From positions 358,847 through 422,846 of the forward strand of contig CAUJNA010000513.1 of assembly GCA_963377175.1 (NCBI GenBank): 64,000 bases of DNA. The letters are read 5' to 3'. Source of the stretch: Effrenium voratum (lineage: Eukaryota > Sar > Dinophyceae > Suessiales > Symbiodiniaceae). Below the pieces are notes generated by a model. It worked only from the letters and a program-made list of their open reading frames with translations, was not told the origin of the DNA and searched no databases. The position numbers and the translations under genes are program-made. Shown piece after piece: positions 1 to 11,431 of this stretch (within the stretch, counting starts at the first letter, position 1; each line of letters starts with the position of its first letter).

Positions 1-553
1 TCTAGCTAATTTGGAGATGTCCCACCAAAACCAGGGAACTCAAATCTTTGTATGTTCTGAGCACGAGCCACATATGTTGATGGTGTCTGCGTCACATGAG
101 GATTGAGGTCCTCCAATAATGTTAAAGAGTTCCAACCACTGAATGTCATAGCAAAGCTGGTGCTATGGGTGGTCTATGGGCCATCCACCTGTCTCGGAAT
201 CCGAAGAAGTTGCCTTGCGCAACCAAGACATAAGTCGAACGACTGGTAAGTAGGTACTGTTCTTGCCCTTGCAACTAAACCCTGGGAACAAATCTTCCAA
301 CTAACTCCTTGCCTGTTTTTTCCTGATCGACCTCCACCCGCGTTTTCTTCCCTTTGAACTGGTTGGACGTACAGAATCGCAAGAGCCCACCCGTTGCTCC
401 CGGAGGCGGGTTTCCAGGTCCCGCACCGAGGGAGTCCGTATCTCCAGGAAGGCGGCGAAGGGGTCGTGCAGCCCTGGGCGGGGAGCTGGTGGACACTCCA
501 CAAGCTAACCGCAAGGCCCAGCGAAAACTGAGATGTGTATCGTACATACGCAA

Positions 554-584
<31 letters not shown>

Positions 585-1299
585 TGCTACCCCCCCCCCC
601 CCACCCCCCCAAAAAAACAAAAAGGAGTTGGCTGCACTTTGCCCCCTCTCTCCCAAAAAGATTTGAAACAAATAGCATGGCCCTCCTCAACATTAAAAAC
701 CACCAAACCACAAAAAAAATCGCATGTGTGCTTCTTCTGTCCAGCCGCGATGATGCGCAACAATTCCCAAACGTTGCACAAAAAGTTGGCCAACATTTGG
801 CAGTCAAATGGAACAAATAAAAACCAAAAAACAATCCTGCCCCACCATGGTTGAAAACTTATGTTGGTTTTTGGTCCAGTTGACATACATTTCCCAATTT
901 TGCGCAGCACTATGGTCAACACTTGGCAAACCAACAAAAACCAAAAAACACAAAACCAAACACCCACAAATCAATTACTCCGCTTCGAGCAATCCCCACC
1001 CGCCACACAGCTTACGAGCGTAAACACAGTTGTGTGAATTCAAGCATGGTTTTCGAGTGGCTTGGGGCCTATGACTGCTCAACATTGAGAGCCTTATCCA
1101 CCTGTCTGTGTGTCAAACTCCACTTGGGCTGCGAGCCGATCTCGAGGACTCAAACATCGGTTCCGTTAACAAATGCCAAGCCCCTTCCAAAAACAAACCT
1201 GACGGGGGATTAAACGAAGCTGCTTGTTCACAACCCAAAGCAACACAAAAGCATCACCCTTCCGAGCCTCAGGGCACACTCAAAACACGAAGGCACACT
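1..1299. other. No gene recognised; simple repeats
   Basis: It holds a TA run (550-586), a C-run (590-612) and A-rich sequence. Open frames here lack protein-like composition and overlap on both strands. Confidence 0.6.
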
Positions 1300-1304
1300 G
1301 GCGA

Positions 1305-1620
1305 GCCGCTCTGGCAGGATACTCGGCGGGTCCACTGGCCAGCTGCTCTGGCAGGATGCTGGCGAGCCGCTCTGGCGGGATACTTGGCGGGATCCACTGG
1401 CGAACCGCTGTGGCGGGATACTCGACGGGATCCACTCGCGAGCAGATCTGGCGGAATACTGGGCGGGATCCACCGGCGAGCCACTGACAATCTGCTCTAA
1501 CAAGATGCGAGCAGCTCTGGCGGGATACTGGGCGGGATCCACTGGCGAACAGCTCTGACAAGATACTTGGCGAGATCCGGCGGGATACTTGGCGGGATCC
1601 ACTGGCGAGCTGCTCTGGTG
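1305..1620. repeat. Degenerate minisatellite of GGCGGGATCCACTGGCGAGC type
   Basis: The blocks GCGGGATACTTGGCGGGATC and CACTGGCGAGCCGCTCTGG recur about seven times with variable spacing (roughly 35-55 bp). Open frames on both strands are by-products of the repeat. Confidence 0.75.
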
Positions 1621-3359
1621 GGGGCGTGGTGTAGAACATCGCAAACGCGGATTCCAACATAAAATCTAACAACCCCTTCCTGTCGTCGGGTGGGGAAAAA
1701 CAAGCATCCTACCCCCATCATAGCTAAAAAGCTTTGGTTGTTTGGCTTTGCTTTGTTGGTCCAGTGGAAATGTTGCGCAACATATCTCAAACGTTGCGCA
1801 ACATGTTGGGTAGACGGGGGGTTGGCCCGGACTTGAGTGTTGGTGATGGGGGTAGTTCTGTTCGGACATCTTTGACTTCTGAAGCACTGCAAGACACAGC
1901 AACACATTGACTGGCCAGAAACGCGAGTATGTGGTGTATGGCATGCGTCGTGCAGTGATAGCCTGGGCGCAGCTTGCACAAAGCCAGAAAGAAGTGTTTC
2001 CATCAGGCATTCTGGAAGTTGCGTGCAGCAGCTCGGCGCCCGCGCAGCGCAGTATGCGAAGATAAGTTTGTAGCTTAAAGCTCCGCTCTCAATCAGACCG
2101 CCCCAGCAGCGGCTTTATGAGTGCGCTGCTGAAAAAGTAGCTAGGCGCAGGCAGCCCTTCTCAGAAGGTCGGACCCATCATGCGCACGTCCAGAGGCTTT
2201 CTGCAGCGCTTGTGCTCGAGAATACGCTGCGACTACAAGGATTTTGCCCAGCACAACGTAGCCCGCGCAGACCGCTCTTGGCTTCTCGCGGATCTACAGC
2301 CCGAGACCACAAAAGCGCGTGTGAGAACCGCCACGCCTGCCAACGTGGCGTGTCCGAGTTCCTTAACACGAGTACGCGGAAGACACCAGTTGGCCACGAA
2401 CCCCAAAAACACCGCGCTTGCACACCCCGGACTTCGCGTCCTCTGCACCCCCCAGTCAACCCAACATGTTGCGAAACAAGCTGACCCATGACCTAGCTTG
2501 TGCATCCCAGTTGAATTGAGGCGGTGGAAAAGTTGCAGAACAGCTGCGCGCCAAATGTTTCTGAACAAACTCTTGGGTAAAGGAGGTCTGCTCGGAGACT
2601 GCCCGAAACCGCACGCGCGCTTCGAAAAAGTGAAACTTCCGGCTGCAATCCTCACACGGCGAAGCAAGAAAGGGCGAACAGAGGGATGACAGAATACAGG
2701 TGTCTGAGCGGAGTTGCGTGCTTTCTTATACGCACCCTTTCCCTGTTGAGACTTCCGACCGCCAGCTCGCCAGGGCTCTCCTGGTTAGAGCTGGAGCTGC
2801 CAATCCCGTACTAGAAGTGGATAAGATTCAAGACTCAAGACGCTGGAGAAAGATGTCTGTGGAATTGTTCCCCAAAGTGGCAGAAAAGCCACGCTTCTCA
2901 AGATTCAAGAGTCAGGATTCTAAAGAAAAAAACCGCGGAGTATGGCTTTTGTCTTTTCAGGCGGGCCGGTGGGTAGAACATAGCATGTAGATATATACAT
3001 ATATACATATATATATATATATTCTTCTCACGGCCCCATGACCCTTCTGGACCATTAACAAACAATTAAAAAAACTGGTGCAAAAAAACACCCGTTTTTC
3101 TGGTTCTCGACAAAAAAAGAAACAACACAGCCAACCATTGAAATACCAACACAAACTGCTTTGTAGGGTTTCAGCAAACAATGAAGAACTTGCATGTTCT
3201 TTCTAGAAAGCCAGGCAAGCCTCAAGAGAAACAAGGGTACAAAAAATGTCTTCAGGGAGGTCCTTAACTGGGAATGTCAAGAATTCAATTCCCATGGTTT
3301 TTACGGTGTTCCTTGAGTGTTCAGCTTTTGTTGAAAGCATTGCGAATCGCCAGCCTTAT
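1621..3359. other. No gene recognised; TA microsatellite
   Basis: A TA/TATACA microsatellite lies at about 2989-3021. Open frames at 2.2-2.7 kb on both strands are unsupported by any motif. Confidence 0.5.
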
Positions 3360-3364
3360 CGCAC

Positions 3365-3735
3365 AGCCAAGCTTGCACGAGCCAACTTGTGCAAGCCAAC
3401 TCGCAAGGAAAGTTATCGCACCGTCAAAACTTGAACGACACGACCAAACTTGCACGAGCCAACTTGCGCGAGCCAACTTGCAGGAGAATTTCTCGCGCCT
3501 CTTGGACCAGCCAACTTGCACGAGAAATCGCACGACCAAACTTGCACGAGCCAGCTTGCACGAGAAAGATCGCGCAGCCAAACTTGCACGAGCCAACTTG
3601 CACGAGAAAGATCGCACGGCCAAACTTGCACGAGCCACCTTTCACGAGAAAGGTCGCACAGCCAAACTTGCACGAGCCAACTTGCACGAGAAAGCTCGTG
3701 CAGCCGAACTTGCACGAGAAAGCTCGCACGAGACA
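3365..3735. repeat. 42-bp tandem minisatellite
   Basis: The unit contains CTTGCACGAGCCAACTTGCA followed by a CGAGAAAGATCGCAC segment. Period is 42 bp (14 codons), so several frames on both strands stay open. About seven full units plus degenerate edges. Confidence 0.85.
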
Positions 3736-3828
3736 TGTGGACAGGAAAGTAAAGTTACCCGCAAAAATATACGTGTCGCCCACAAGGTCTTATTATGCTG
3801 TACGATCGTGCTGGCAGGTTTGGGATTC

Positions 3829-3984
3829 TTAGGGTTTAGGTTTAGGGTTTTTAGGGTTTAGGTTTAGGGTTTTAAGGGTTTAGGTTTAATTTAGGTTTAA
3901 GGTTTTTAGGGTTTAGGTCTAAGGTTTTTAGGGTTTTGGTTTATGGTTTTTAAGGCTCAGGTTTAGGGTTTCTAGGGTTTAGGT
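3829..3984 (+). repeat. Interstitial telomere-type repeat (TTTAGGG)
   Basis: TTTAGGG and variants (TTTTTAGGG, TTTAAGG, TCTAGGG) recur about fifteen times, with a short outlier at 4031-4046. Dinoflagellate telomeres use TTTAGGG. The degeneracy and position inside unique DNA mark it as an internal relic rather than a chromosome end. Confidence 0.9.
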
Positions 3985-4277
3985 GCGCTTTGAGCTGGCT
4001 GTCCGGTGCATCCGAGGCTGGCATTTCTGGCTTAGGTTTAGGGTGATGCTAGCAGTTTATAACCAGGAAAGGTCGCCGCGGGTATGCAGCATGGAGTTGG
4101 GCAGGGCCCGGGGAGCTCGGAAGTGCGTTTTTGCTGCGCCTGCCACGTTTTTTGAGGTCTCGGGGACCCGCTTCCGGGTGGTCGCGGGCAACACGTACGT
4201 TTTGGCCGTAAAGTTAAGTAGTCTCGTAAGGCAGCGCGGTGGGACCGGACCCGCTCTGTCGAAAATGACACCCTCTA

Positions 4278-4440
4278 CATGGATTGGCATGGTCAAGGTG
4301 CAAAAACTGTACCGTACTATTTCGAAACGCGGGGATTGGCGCGATCGATGTGCGAAAACTGCGGGCGTTTTACGATTTCAGCGGTTCGCGCGCGACCCGC
4401 GCCGGGGATTGGCGCAGTCGAAAAACTGAGAGCTTGCGAG
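4278..4440. repeat. Degenerate three-fold repeat of GATTGGC and AAAACTG blocks
   Basis: GATTGGC occurs at about 4280, 4335 and 4408, each followed after 14-25 bp by AAAACTG. It lies beside the telomere-type block and may be old subtelomeric sequence. Confidence 0.5.
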
Positions 4441-4748
4441 GTCCGGACTTGGCCCCTTGCGCTGACAGAGACTGTCTTGCACTTGGAAGCTTGAAGACCT
4501 TGGTGTAGCGCGGCTTAATCCAAGCCTGCACAACGACCCGCTTCTTCTTGCGCACCACATCGTCATGGGTCGTACGCTCGGGCTCCGTCCGTATGCAAGA
4601 TCACTTGTCGAACCTGACAGGCGCTTGCGCGAGATGGCTGCTTGAGCACGCCAGCCTTTTTCACTCGCTCTACAGCATGCGTTTTCAAGGCAAGCTGCAT
4701 CAATGGCCAACTGCAAGCCCGTGTTCTGTCCATTGCAAGCCGTCCTTT

Positions 4749-5446
4749 TTAGTTCTTATATCTATCACACGCGCCGGCGTCCTCCGCCACATCCATGTTG
4801 TCAGCGGCGCCTTCCTCGTCCTGCGCTGATCTGGACACCAGGCTGGACTCTGTCTCTCCAACACTTGAAGGAAGGGGCAAATGAGTCCTCTTCTCTCGCA
4901 CGATCTGCTCCCAGAACTGCCTGTCCGCGGCCTCGACGATGGCGCGGGCCCTCCAGGCGAACTGGGCCAACTACGGGCAAATGAGCGCCGCCGGCTCTCA
5001 GGTCGGGTTCGAGCACCTCGTGCGGATAACGAACTCACGGACACCAGCGGCGAAGCTGTCGAGCGCAACGAGGAGGAGCATTTTGTTGAGAAACCTCACC
5101 GCCATCATTTGTTTGGACGACCCCGCGCATCAATCTCATGCGCCGGGCCTTGTCCTCCGTCAAGGACACGACCGCCACCAACCACGCCAACGCGGCCATC
5201 CTGGAGACTGAGTCCTCGTCCGTGCCGTTCCCCCAAATGAACGTAGAGAAGATCGACGCGTGGGTCGCCCTCGAGCTGGCGCTGAGATTCGGCCCAGATT
5301 TCGTCCGGCATGAGGTTGGCCAAAAGGTCCGAAAGGCGCATCTGAAGAATGGCTTGCTGGCCGACCCCCCCGCCCGGGACAGCGCCAGCCAATGGCATGC
5401 ACACAATCAGAGCCGCCAAGAAGAACAGCATCTTCGTCTGACCCAT
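4749..5446 (-). pseudogene. Signal-peptide-bearing protein, frame-disrupted or multi-exon
   Basis: On the minus strand, 5446 starts MGQTKMLFFLAALIVCMPLA, a clear secretory signal peptide with likely cleavage after AGA. A helical stretch follows (LSDLLANLMPDEIWAESQRQ). Protein-like sequence then moves to a second frame (EDSVSRMAALAWLVAVVSL, about 5.15-5.22 kb), a third frame (RFLNKMLLLVALDSFAAGV, about 5.05-5.10 kb) and finally FAWRARAIVEAADRQFWEQI, which runs to a stop at 4749. Several hydrophobic stretches suggest a secreted or membrane protein. Either indels have broken it, or there are small introns whose ends I could not place. No family recognised. Confidence 0.45.
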
Positions 5447-5459
5447 GGTCCCACTTAAA

Positions 5460-6840
5460 GTGGATCAATGACTTGTTTCACAGCTTCTGAACAATGCGTG
5501 TTTGCTTTGAGCAGATGAGATCCTTCTTTGCAGCCAGAAAGGTGGGTCATGCAGAGAGTCGTGAGTATATATATACACACATATATAAGACAGCACCAGT
5601 GGCTGGATAGTTTTTTTTGCCCCCAGGCCCACATAAAGGTTGTACATGTTGTAGCCAAATTCATCTGGCAGGTTAATAGGCGGTGCTTCCCGAGTGATCA
5701 CTTTTCAAGCTGGGACATTGGCCGAAATCTCCAGGGGCTTTCTCTCGAGCATCCTGGTTTGGGTGTGAGAAACTACCGGCAGATTCAAGGTTGTAGAGTT
5801 GTATAAACCCTTACGGTCGTGCAAAACACGGGCCTGTAGTACAAGGTCTTGGGCTAAATGACTGGTTTTGGGGCTCACACTAGTGTGTGTTTTTGTGTTG
5901 CTACCCCTCTTTTGGATAGATGTTTCATGGAATGCCAAGAGGAAACCCATTTTGGTGGTACGACTCTGCCAGACTCCTAGCTCCGACCCAAGGGACACCA
6001 AGGCTCAAAGCCCAAATCCAATCCAAGCCACTGTGTATCTGTGTGTGTGTGTGTTGATTCCATGCTGGACTTGATGAAGGTCAAGCTTTGGGTCAATGAA
6101 TCGGTTGACTTAAATCGCCCCTGTATGGTCGCATAAGTCAGTTCAATGGCATCTGGGACTCTCCCAACAGATTGGTACATTTGGGTGGCTCGTGTTTTTT
6201 GAGTTGGTACCCCTTTCATGTGGGTTTCACAAAAAATAACCAAAAGAAACACACCATTTTGGTGGTCCCCTAAAAATGACAGACCCCCCCCCCGGCTCGG
6301 CCGGGCCCTCGCACCCATGGCTGTCATGGTCACAAGCCCCGCCAGAAAGGCAGGGCCTTTTCGCCCCGTTTGGGGCCCGTTTCTGAAGCCGAGAAGTCGA
6401 ATTCTCCAAGTCGGGGAAACCGGCGCCTTCGGAGCGATCCAAACCGGTCCGCCGCAAAAAAGGTTCTTGTAGCTTGGGTGATTGATTCACCAAGTTAGTT
6501 GTTGGGAACCGTTCGGTCATACTCCATGAGTCCCCCGAAGTGAGGCTCACCTTGTCGTAAGGGCTTGAACGTCACAGGCTAAACCTCCACACCAATCTTT
6601 ACATCACTTGCATTTCAGCATGAAGCTCGGCAATGCCTAGCTGGGTACCGCACCAAGCAGTGCGGTCTGGACAAACTACTTGGATGTTCGGCAGAGTTTG
6701 TAAGTAGTTAGCCGCTTGGGGTATACCCATCCAGCATGTAACACAAGTGCGCACATGTGCGAGCGAATAGTTGTATAAATATGCATATGTACCATCTGCA
6801 TAAAATGTGCACACTCACAGACAGACAGACACACACACAA
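5460..6840. other. No gene recognised; dispersed foldback repeats
   Basis: Two copies of the dispersed foldback family lie at about 5884-5975 and 6190-6290. The rest shows no coding signal. Confidence 0.5.
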
Positions 6841-6847
6841 GCACAAG

Positions 6848-7530
6848 CAAAGAAACAAACAGCAAACAAACAAACAAACAAACAAACAAACAAACAAGCA
6901 AACAAACAAACAAACAAACAAACAAACAAACAAACAAAACAAGCAAAACAAGCAAAACAAACAAACAAACAAACAAACAAACAAACAAACAAACAAACAA
7001 ACAAACAAACAAACAAACAAAAAACAAGCAAGCAAAACAAACAAACAAAATAACAAACAAACACACAAAACAAACAAACAAACAAACAAACAAACAAACA
7101 AACAAACAAACAAACAAACAAACAAACAAACAAACACACAAACAAACAAACAAAAAACCAGCAAAACCAGCAAAAAAACAAAAAACAAACAAGCAAGCAA
7201 GCAAGCAAACAAACAAACAAACAAACAAGCAAAACAAACAAAAACAAACAAAAACAAACAAACAAACAAAACACAAACAAACAAACAAACAAGCAAAACA
7301 AACAAAAACAAACAAAAACAAACAAACAACACAAACAAACAAACAAACAAAAACACAAACAAACAAAAAGACAAACAAACAAACAAAAAGACAAACAAAC
7401 AAACAAAAAGACAAACAAACAAACAAAAACAAACAAACAAAAAAAAACAAACAAACAAACAAACAAACAAACAAACAAACAAACAAAAACCATCAAGCAA
7501 AACAAAACAAACAAACAAAAAAACAAACAA
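6848..7530. repeat. AAAC tetranucleotide microsatellite, about 680 bp
   Basis: Nearly pure AAAC (read as CAAA or AACA) with interruptions by AAGC, AAAAAG and ACAC. It keeps long frames open on both strands (Cys-Leu-Phe-Val on minus, Lys-Gln-Thr-Asn on plus), which are not genes. Confidence 0.97.
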
Positions 7531-8834
7531 TGCACAGTCGTGCTGAAAATATGAGCGCCTACCATTCGCCATTGCTTGCATGCTTCATTTCCCCGCTCAC
7601 CCAGCGCGGGGAGATCCGCCTCGCTCCCTGGAATCCCTCCAATGCAGAAGAAACACCCATGGAAGAATGCGGCTTTCCAGACCCCGGGTGCCTCGTGGTT
7701 TTTGTTGAGGCTTCCCTTTGTGTTGTGAACTAACCGGATTTCCCCACCACTTGGGGGGAGCCCACAAAAAGGCAAACATGCGCACATGTGTGGCCCACAC
7801 TTCCCAATGCCCAGCTGACCCAAAGCCAGCTCCTCTCGCTCCCATTAAAGTGTGTCTCAAATGAGTCCCCCGTGGTTGGTATTTCAAGGAAACCAAAAGG
7901 AAACCACTATTTTGGGAAACCCCGATTTGCAGCACTCATGTGTTTTCTTCTTCGCATGATGGTGCTTTCGGTTTGGGAGAAAAAAGAGAACCGGCTCCTC
8001 GGGACGTGCCAATACCATCTTCAATCAAGCGAACATTTGAAAGGGAAATTGGCTGCAACTTACAAACTGAGCTAGGCAGTCAGTCCAGTGAGGAACCGGA
8101 AGCCGGCGAGACTCCCAACGAAGTCTCTGGCAAAAGCAATGTTGGCCCGCGGGCACTCGGGAAGCAGCAAAAGCACATGCGGACTAGACCACGCCTCATT
8201 CTCATGTCCTGTCCTTGGACACGTTCTGGTCGAAAAGGCAACTACGCTGACTCCAGCATGCAAATGTAAGGATTGATATGAGCAATCTGCTTCCCGGGAA
8301 GGCGTAAGTCAGGTCTCCATTTGCGCGTCCACCTCACCATGTTTTCGGCATGCTGAGAACAGGAGGGGTCCATGAGGAAAGCATTCGTCCACCGAGGCCA
8401 TGACCAAACCCCCACCCACCCACCCACCCACCCACACGCCCACCCACAGACACAGCAACTCGGCTCGGTCAACCAAAACCTTCCTTGTCGCACAATCCTG
8501 GTCTGGAAACGGGGATGTGTTTTGCCCGCGCTCACATCGAAGCGCTGTTTGAAGACAGCAGGGCTCACAAATCAGAGATCGCTATGGTTTTTTCGTACGG
8601 CTATCTCTCGTCTTTCTTCAGGATTTGGCCTGCAAACATCTGGCCCACTGGCTTCCCTGGGAAAATCACCCGCAAAATGGTAGGCTTCCTTGTGGCTTCC
8701 CTTTAACACCGACCAAACGGTTGGCTGCCCTTTAAAAGATCCACCCGCAAAATGGGAGGCTTCCTTGTTGCCTTGTGGCTTCCCACTTAGAGACCACCCC
8801 CAAAACGGGTAACCGGGGCCGCGGCGTGGATCGA
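7531..8834. other. No gene recognised; region 3' of array gene 1
   Basis: It contains a foldback repeat copy (about 7843-7925) and a CCCA microsatellite (8406-8440). The 3' untranslated end of array gene 1 should lie just left of 8835, but no end signal could be defined. Confidence 0.4.
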
Positions 8835-10420
8835 TCAGTCCTGAGAAATGCGAGCAGGGCCGCGTGTGGATTCGGATTCCCCCGGTGGTTTGCGTCCGGC
8901 TTGGTGTCCCATGCTTCCCGTTACCAGAACGGTAAAACCCAAACCAATCCAAACCACCGAGTAAGGGTAACCTGACGGATTGTAGACACTTCTCCAAAGA
9001 AACATGCAGGCTATATGATGTACGCCTTCCCTGAGTAAGTGGCATGTAAGCTGCATTACTCAAATTCTATCCCTCGAAGGCCATTTGAGGTCCGGCATTT
9101 GGAGGAACAAGTGGAAGCACAAAAATGCGATTCACCACCAATCCAAAATCAGGGCACAAATGATGTCACAAGCCCTTGCAACATCCAAAACAAATCTGCA
9201 GCTCCCGTCGCCTCCTGGTGCCTGTTGGGGTCATGGATGAACTTCCAGTGCAGCTGCTTGGCCTGCGCAAATAGCTCGGGGCATAATTTGTTTAGCTCGC
9301 TCTTTGAACTGCTGCGCCCCACACATGCATCATTTGGTACAGGCTATGCTCTGTCAAACACGTCAGTCTGCACACGTACGCGTGAGCGCTCGCCGCTCGC
9401 GCTCATGAAGCGGTGTGTCATGCATGTGGACCTGGTAGTCGATTGCAGTGGAACCAATTTTAACATGTGTGCTGACGATTGACTGCACTTGCGTGTAAAT
9501 ATGCCACCTTCTCAGAGTCAAACTTCTGACGGCACTCGGCACCTGGGCAAAGAGGTTCATGCTGGAGTCTGAGTGGCTTTGCTCCTGCCCCCTGAACCGC
9601 CACCTCGAAAATGTAAAGAGCAAACAAATTGCCATTGAAATGATGACAAGAACCCATCTGTATACGGAATGGCTCGTAGGAACTCCTTCAGCGACAAACA
9701 CAAACACACACACACACACACACACAGAGAGAGATACAGGAGCAAAACAAAAACCTATTTCTTACATATAATGGACGAGGTGTCACCTTTGAAAAGCAGC
9801 CGTGGCTTCGTAAGCTTCAGCAGTCCACACAGCGAAGCCCCTTGGCAACCAACCCTTTCCAACATGCAACCTTTGTTTCAAGGTCCTTTTGCTTTCTCTG
9901 AGAACCAGAAAAAAAGGCTGCCCGACCCCAGCACCCCAAGACTCGCCCGGCAAGCAACTTCAAGAAATGGGTACGTGTCGCAATAGCGGGGGCACAACAA
10001 AATAGTGGTCATGTTCCTTTGAATTTTGGAGGGTGTCTTCTTCCATTTGAATTCTGGCGTCCCTTTAAACCAACCCCAAGAGCGGACCCGTTTTCACCTC
10101 GCCAAAACAAGGGCCTTGTCAACTGCTTTGGACCCAAGCGACCGGGCCCCTCGACATTGAGGTCGGCTGTGACTGAGGCGGCAGCATTGGAACTTGGCGT
10201 CCACCTTGATACCCACCTCAGCTGCTCCAAGTCCCACCTCTCCCAAAAATATTCCACCCAGCCATAGGACCTGCAAACACCCCAGCGCCGAAACCAAACA
10301 ATCCCGGCAAGTTTGCAAACCCCGGACAGAACTCCACCGCGGATTCGCCGGGCTCCGGGCGTTCTGGGTGCTGCCATCGCCCGACTTGGCGGCATCGCTG
10401 ATCTCCATGGTCTCCGGCAT
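8835..10420 (-). CDS. Array gene 1: 60-aa C2H2 zinc-finger protein, five exons
   Basis: Coding exons on the minus strand, in order, are 10420-10361, 10216-10186, 9542-9508, 9262-9212 and 8840-8835 (60, 31, 35, 51 and 6 nt; 183 nt in all). The product is 60 residues: a polar N-terminus (MPETMEISDAAKSGDGSTQN), then VGIKVDAKFQ leading into one zinc finger with ligands C31, C34, H47 and H52 (C-X2-C-X12-H-X4-H), and the tail DPNRHQED. The C31 codon is split by the second intron; its last base lies in exon 3. Donors here are GC, GC, GT and GC; every acceptor is AG before G. Finger spacing and small size recall ZNF706/At2g23090-like proteins; binding partner and role are unknown. Exon 4 might end three bases earlier (GA donor), dropping Glu59. 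The model rests on six matching copies, not on transcripts. Confidence 0.85.
9700..9736. repeat. CA/GA microsatellite in intron 2 of array gene 1
   Basis: An (AC)n run is followed by AGAGAGA. Confidence 0.9.
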
Positions 10421-10429
10421 GCTGAGGAC

Positions 10430-10431
10430 CT
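10430..10431 (-). promoter_or_regulatory. Candidate spliced-leader acceptor AG of array gene 1
   Basis: On the minus strand AG precedes GTCCTCAGC and the ATG, giving a 9-nt untranslated stretch. All six copies have AG-GTC 7-12 nt before the ATG, with lengths that differ modulo 3, so this stretch is not coding. In dinoflagellates such a site usually receives the trans-spliced leader; a cis intron in the 5' UTR is the alternative. Confidence 0.55.
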
Positions 10432-10675
10432 CTGCCGGCGGCAAGGCCACTTCATGAGAACCATAATCAAAACCCGGTACAAAGGTGGTTGACCCGGAAC
10501 CATGTAAACAACTAAGAAGGCGGCTGCAGCTATTTATGGTTGGGAGCGTCCCTTACCAACCTTCACTTACCCGGGTTTTGATTGTGACACATGCGTCCTC
10601 CCCAAACGAACACAACCAGTAGTCCTGTCAGTTGCTCACATGAAGCTCAACGCTGCAGGAGGAAACAAAGGCACG

Positions 10676-10760
10676 ATTCATACTGTGGATGGACAAAATC
10701 CTGCGGTTTTGTAGGCGGTTTATCCCAGTGTTCAAATCGGGTGTCATCCATCCCAAATGG
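10676..10760 (+). repeat. Dispersed repeat with CATACTGTGGATGGACAAA core
   Basis: The core and the following GGCGGTTTATCCCAGT recur in part at 11127-11175 (plus) and inverted at 27127-27172 and 27290-27312. A shorter core lies inverted at 48364-48379. No coding capacity. Confidence 0.6.
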
Positions 10761-11126
10761 TGCTTCCATTGCAGCCCTCACATGAGCCCGGCCTTGGGGC
10801 AAAACCAACTTGACGCTGCCGTGGGCGAAGTGGCTGCGGGCATCAACTGATCTTGTAGGCGCCGGAATGCTTCGCAGCTTCGCAAAAATACTGGAATCCC
10901 TGCAGATAAGAATGGGATTTCGCCTCAACGTTTCGTCAGTCCTGTCCCTTTCAAAGCTTGCCTTTTAATAACTGTCAGCATGATTATACTAATAGCACAA
11001 CGTCCAGCTCCAGCGGCTCACTGCTTTTGCCAGCCCACTGTCTATCCGCGGGCTTCTCACTAAGCAATGGTCCAAAGAGACCTCAGGCCGCACAGCCAAC
11101 GACACCACCCAATGGGGTGGGGGGGG

Positions 11127-11175
11127 ACATACTGTGGATGGACAAAATCCTGCACTAGTTGGTAGGTGGCTCATT
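11127..11175 (+). repeat. Second copy of the CATACTGTGGATGGACAAA repeat
   Basis: Shares the first 27 bases with the copy at 10676 and then diverges (GGTAGGTGG remains). It lies between genes 1 and 2 of the array. Confidence 0.6.
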
Positions 11176-11431
11176 TCACTACTTACAGGGCTTCATCTAT
11201 CTCAAGCGGGGCAGGATTTCGTCCACCCACAGTAGCCAACATCGGCATGAGCTGGGACAAATGTTGCTCCCATAATCTGCATGGGGTTTCAGGACATTTC
11301 AAGACGCTGCCACCTTTCATTATCACAAGCGCTTGATACAGTTTCTTTCCCAAAGCTTGCAGAAACAACCGATTCGACCAAAAGGGCGATGTGGCCAGGA
11401 TCACCTGGTCCCGGGCTCCCACGCACACCGA

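Noticed and set aside
3274..3861. Plus-strand open frame with 14-residue repeats
   Set aside because: By-product of the 42-bp minisatellite.
6676..7823. Frames rich in Cys-Leu-Phe-Val (minus) and Lys-Gln-Thr-Asn (plus)
   Set aside because: Direct translation of the AAAC microsatellite.
10361..10420. The conserved blocks as short dispersed repeats or MITEs
   Set aside because: Their fixed order in six copies, splice-site borders, compatible phases and silent-only variation fit exons, not independent repeats.
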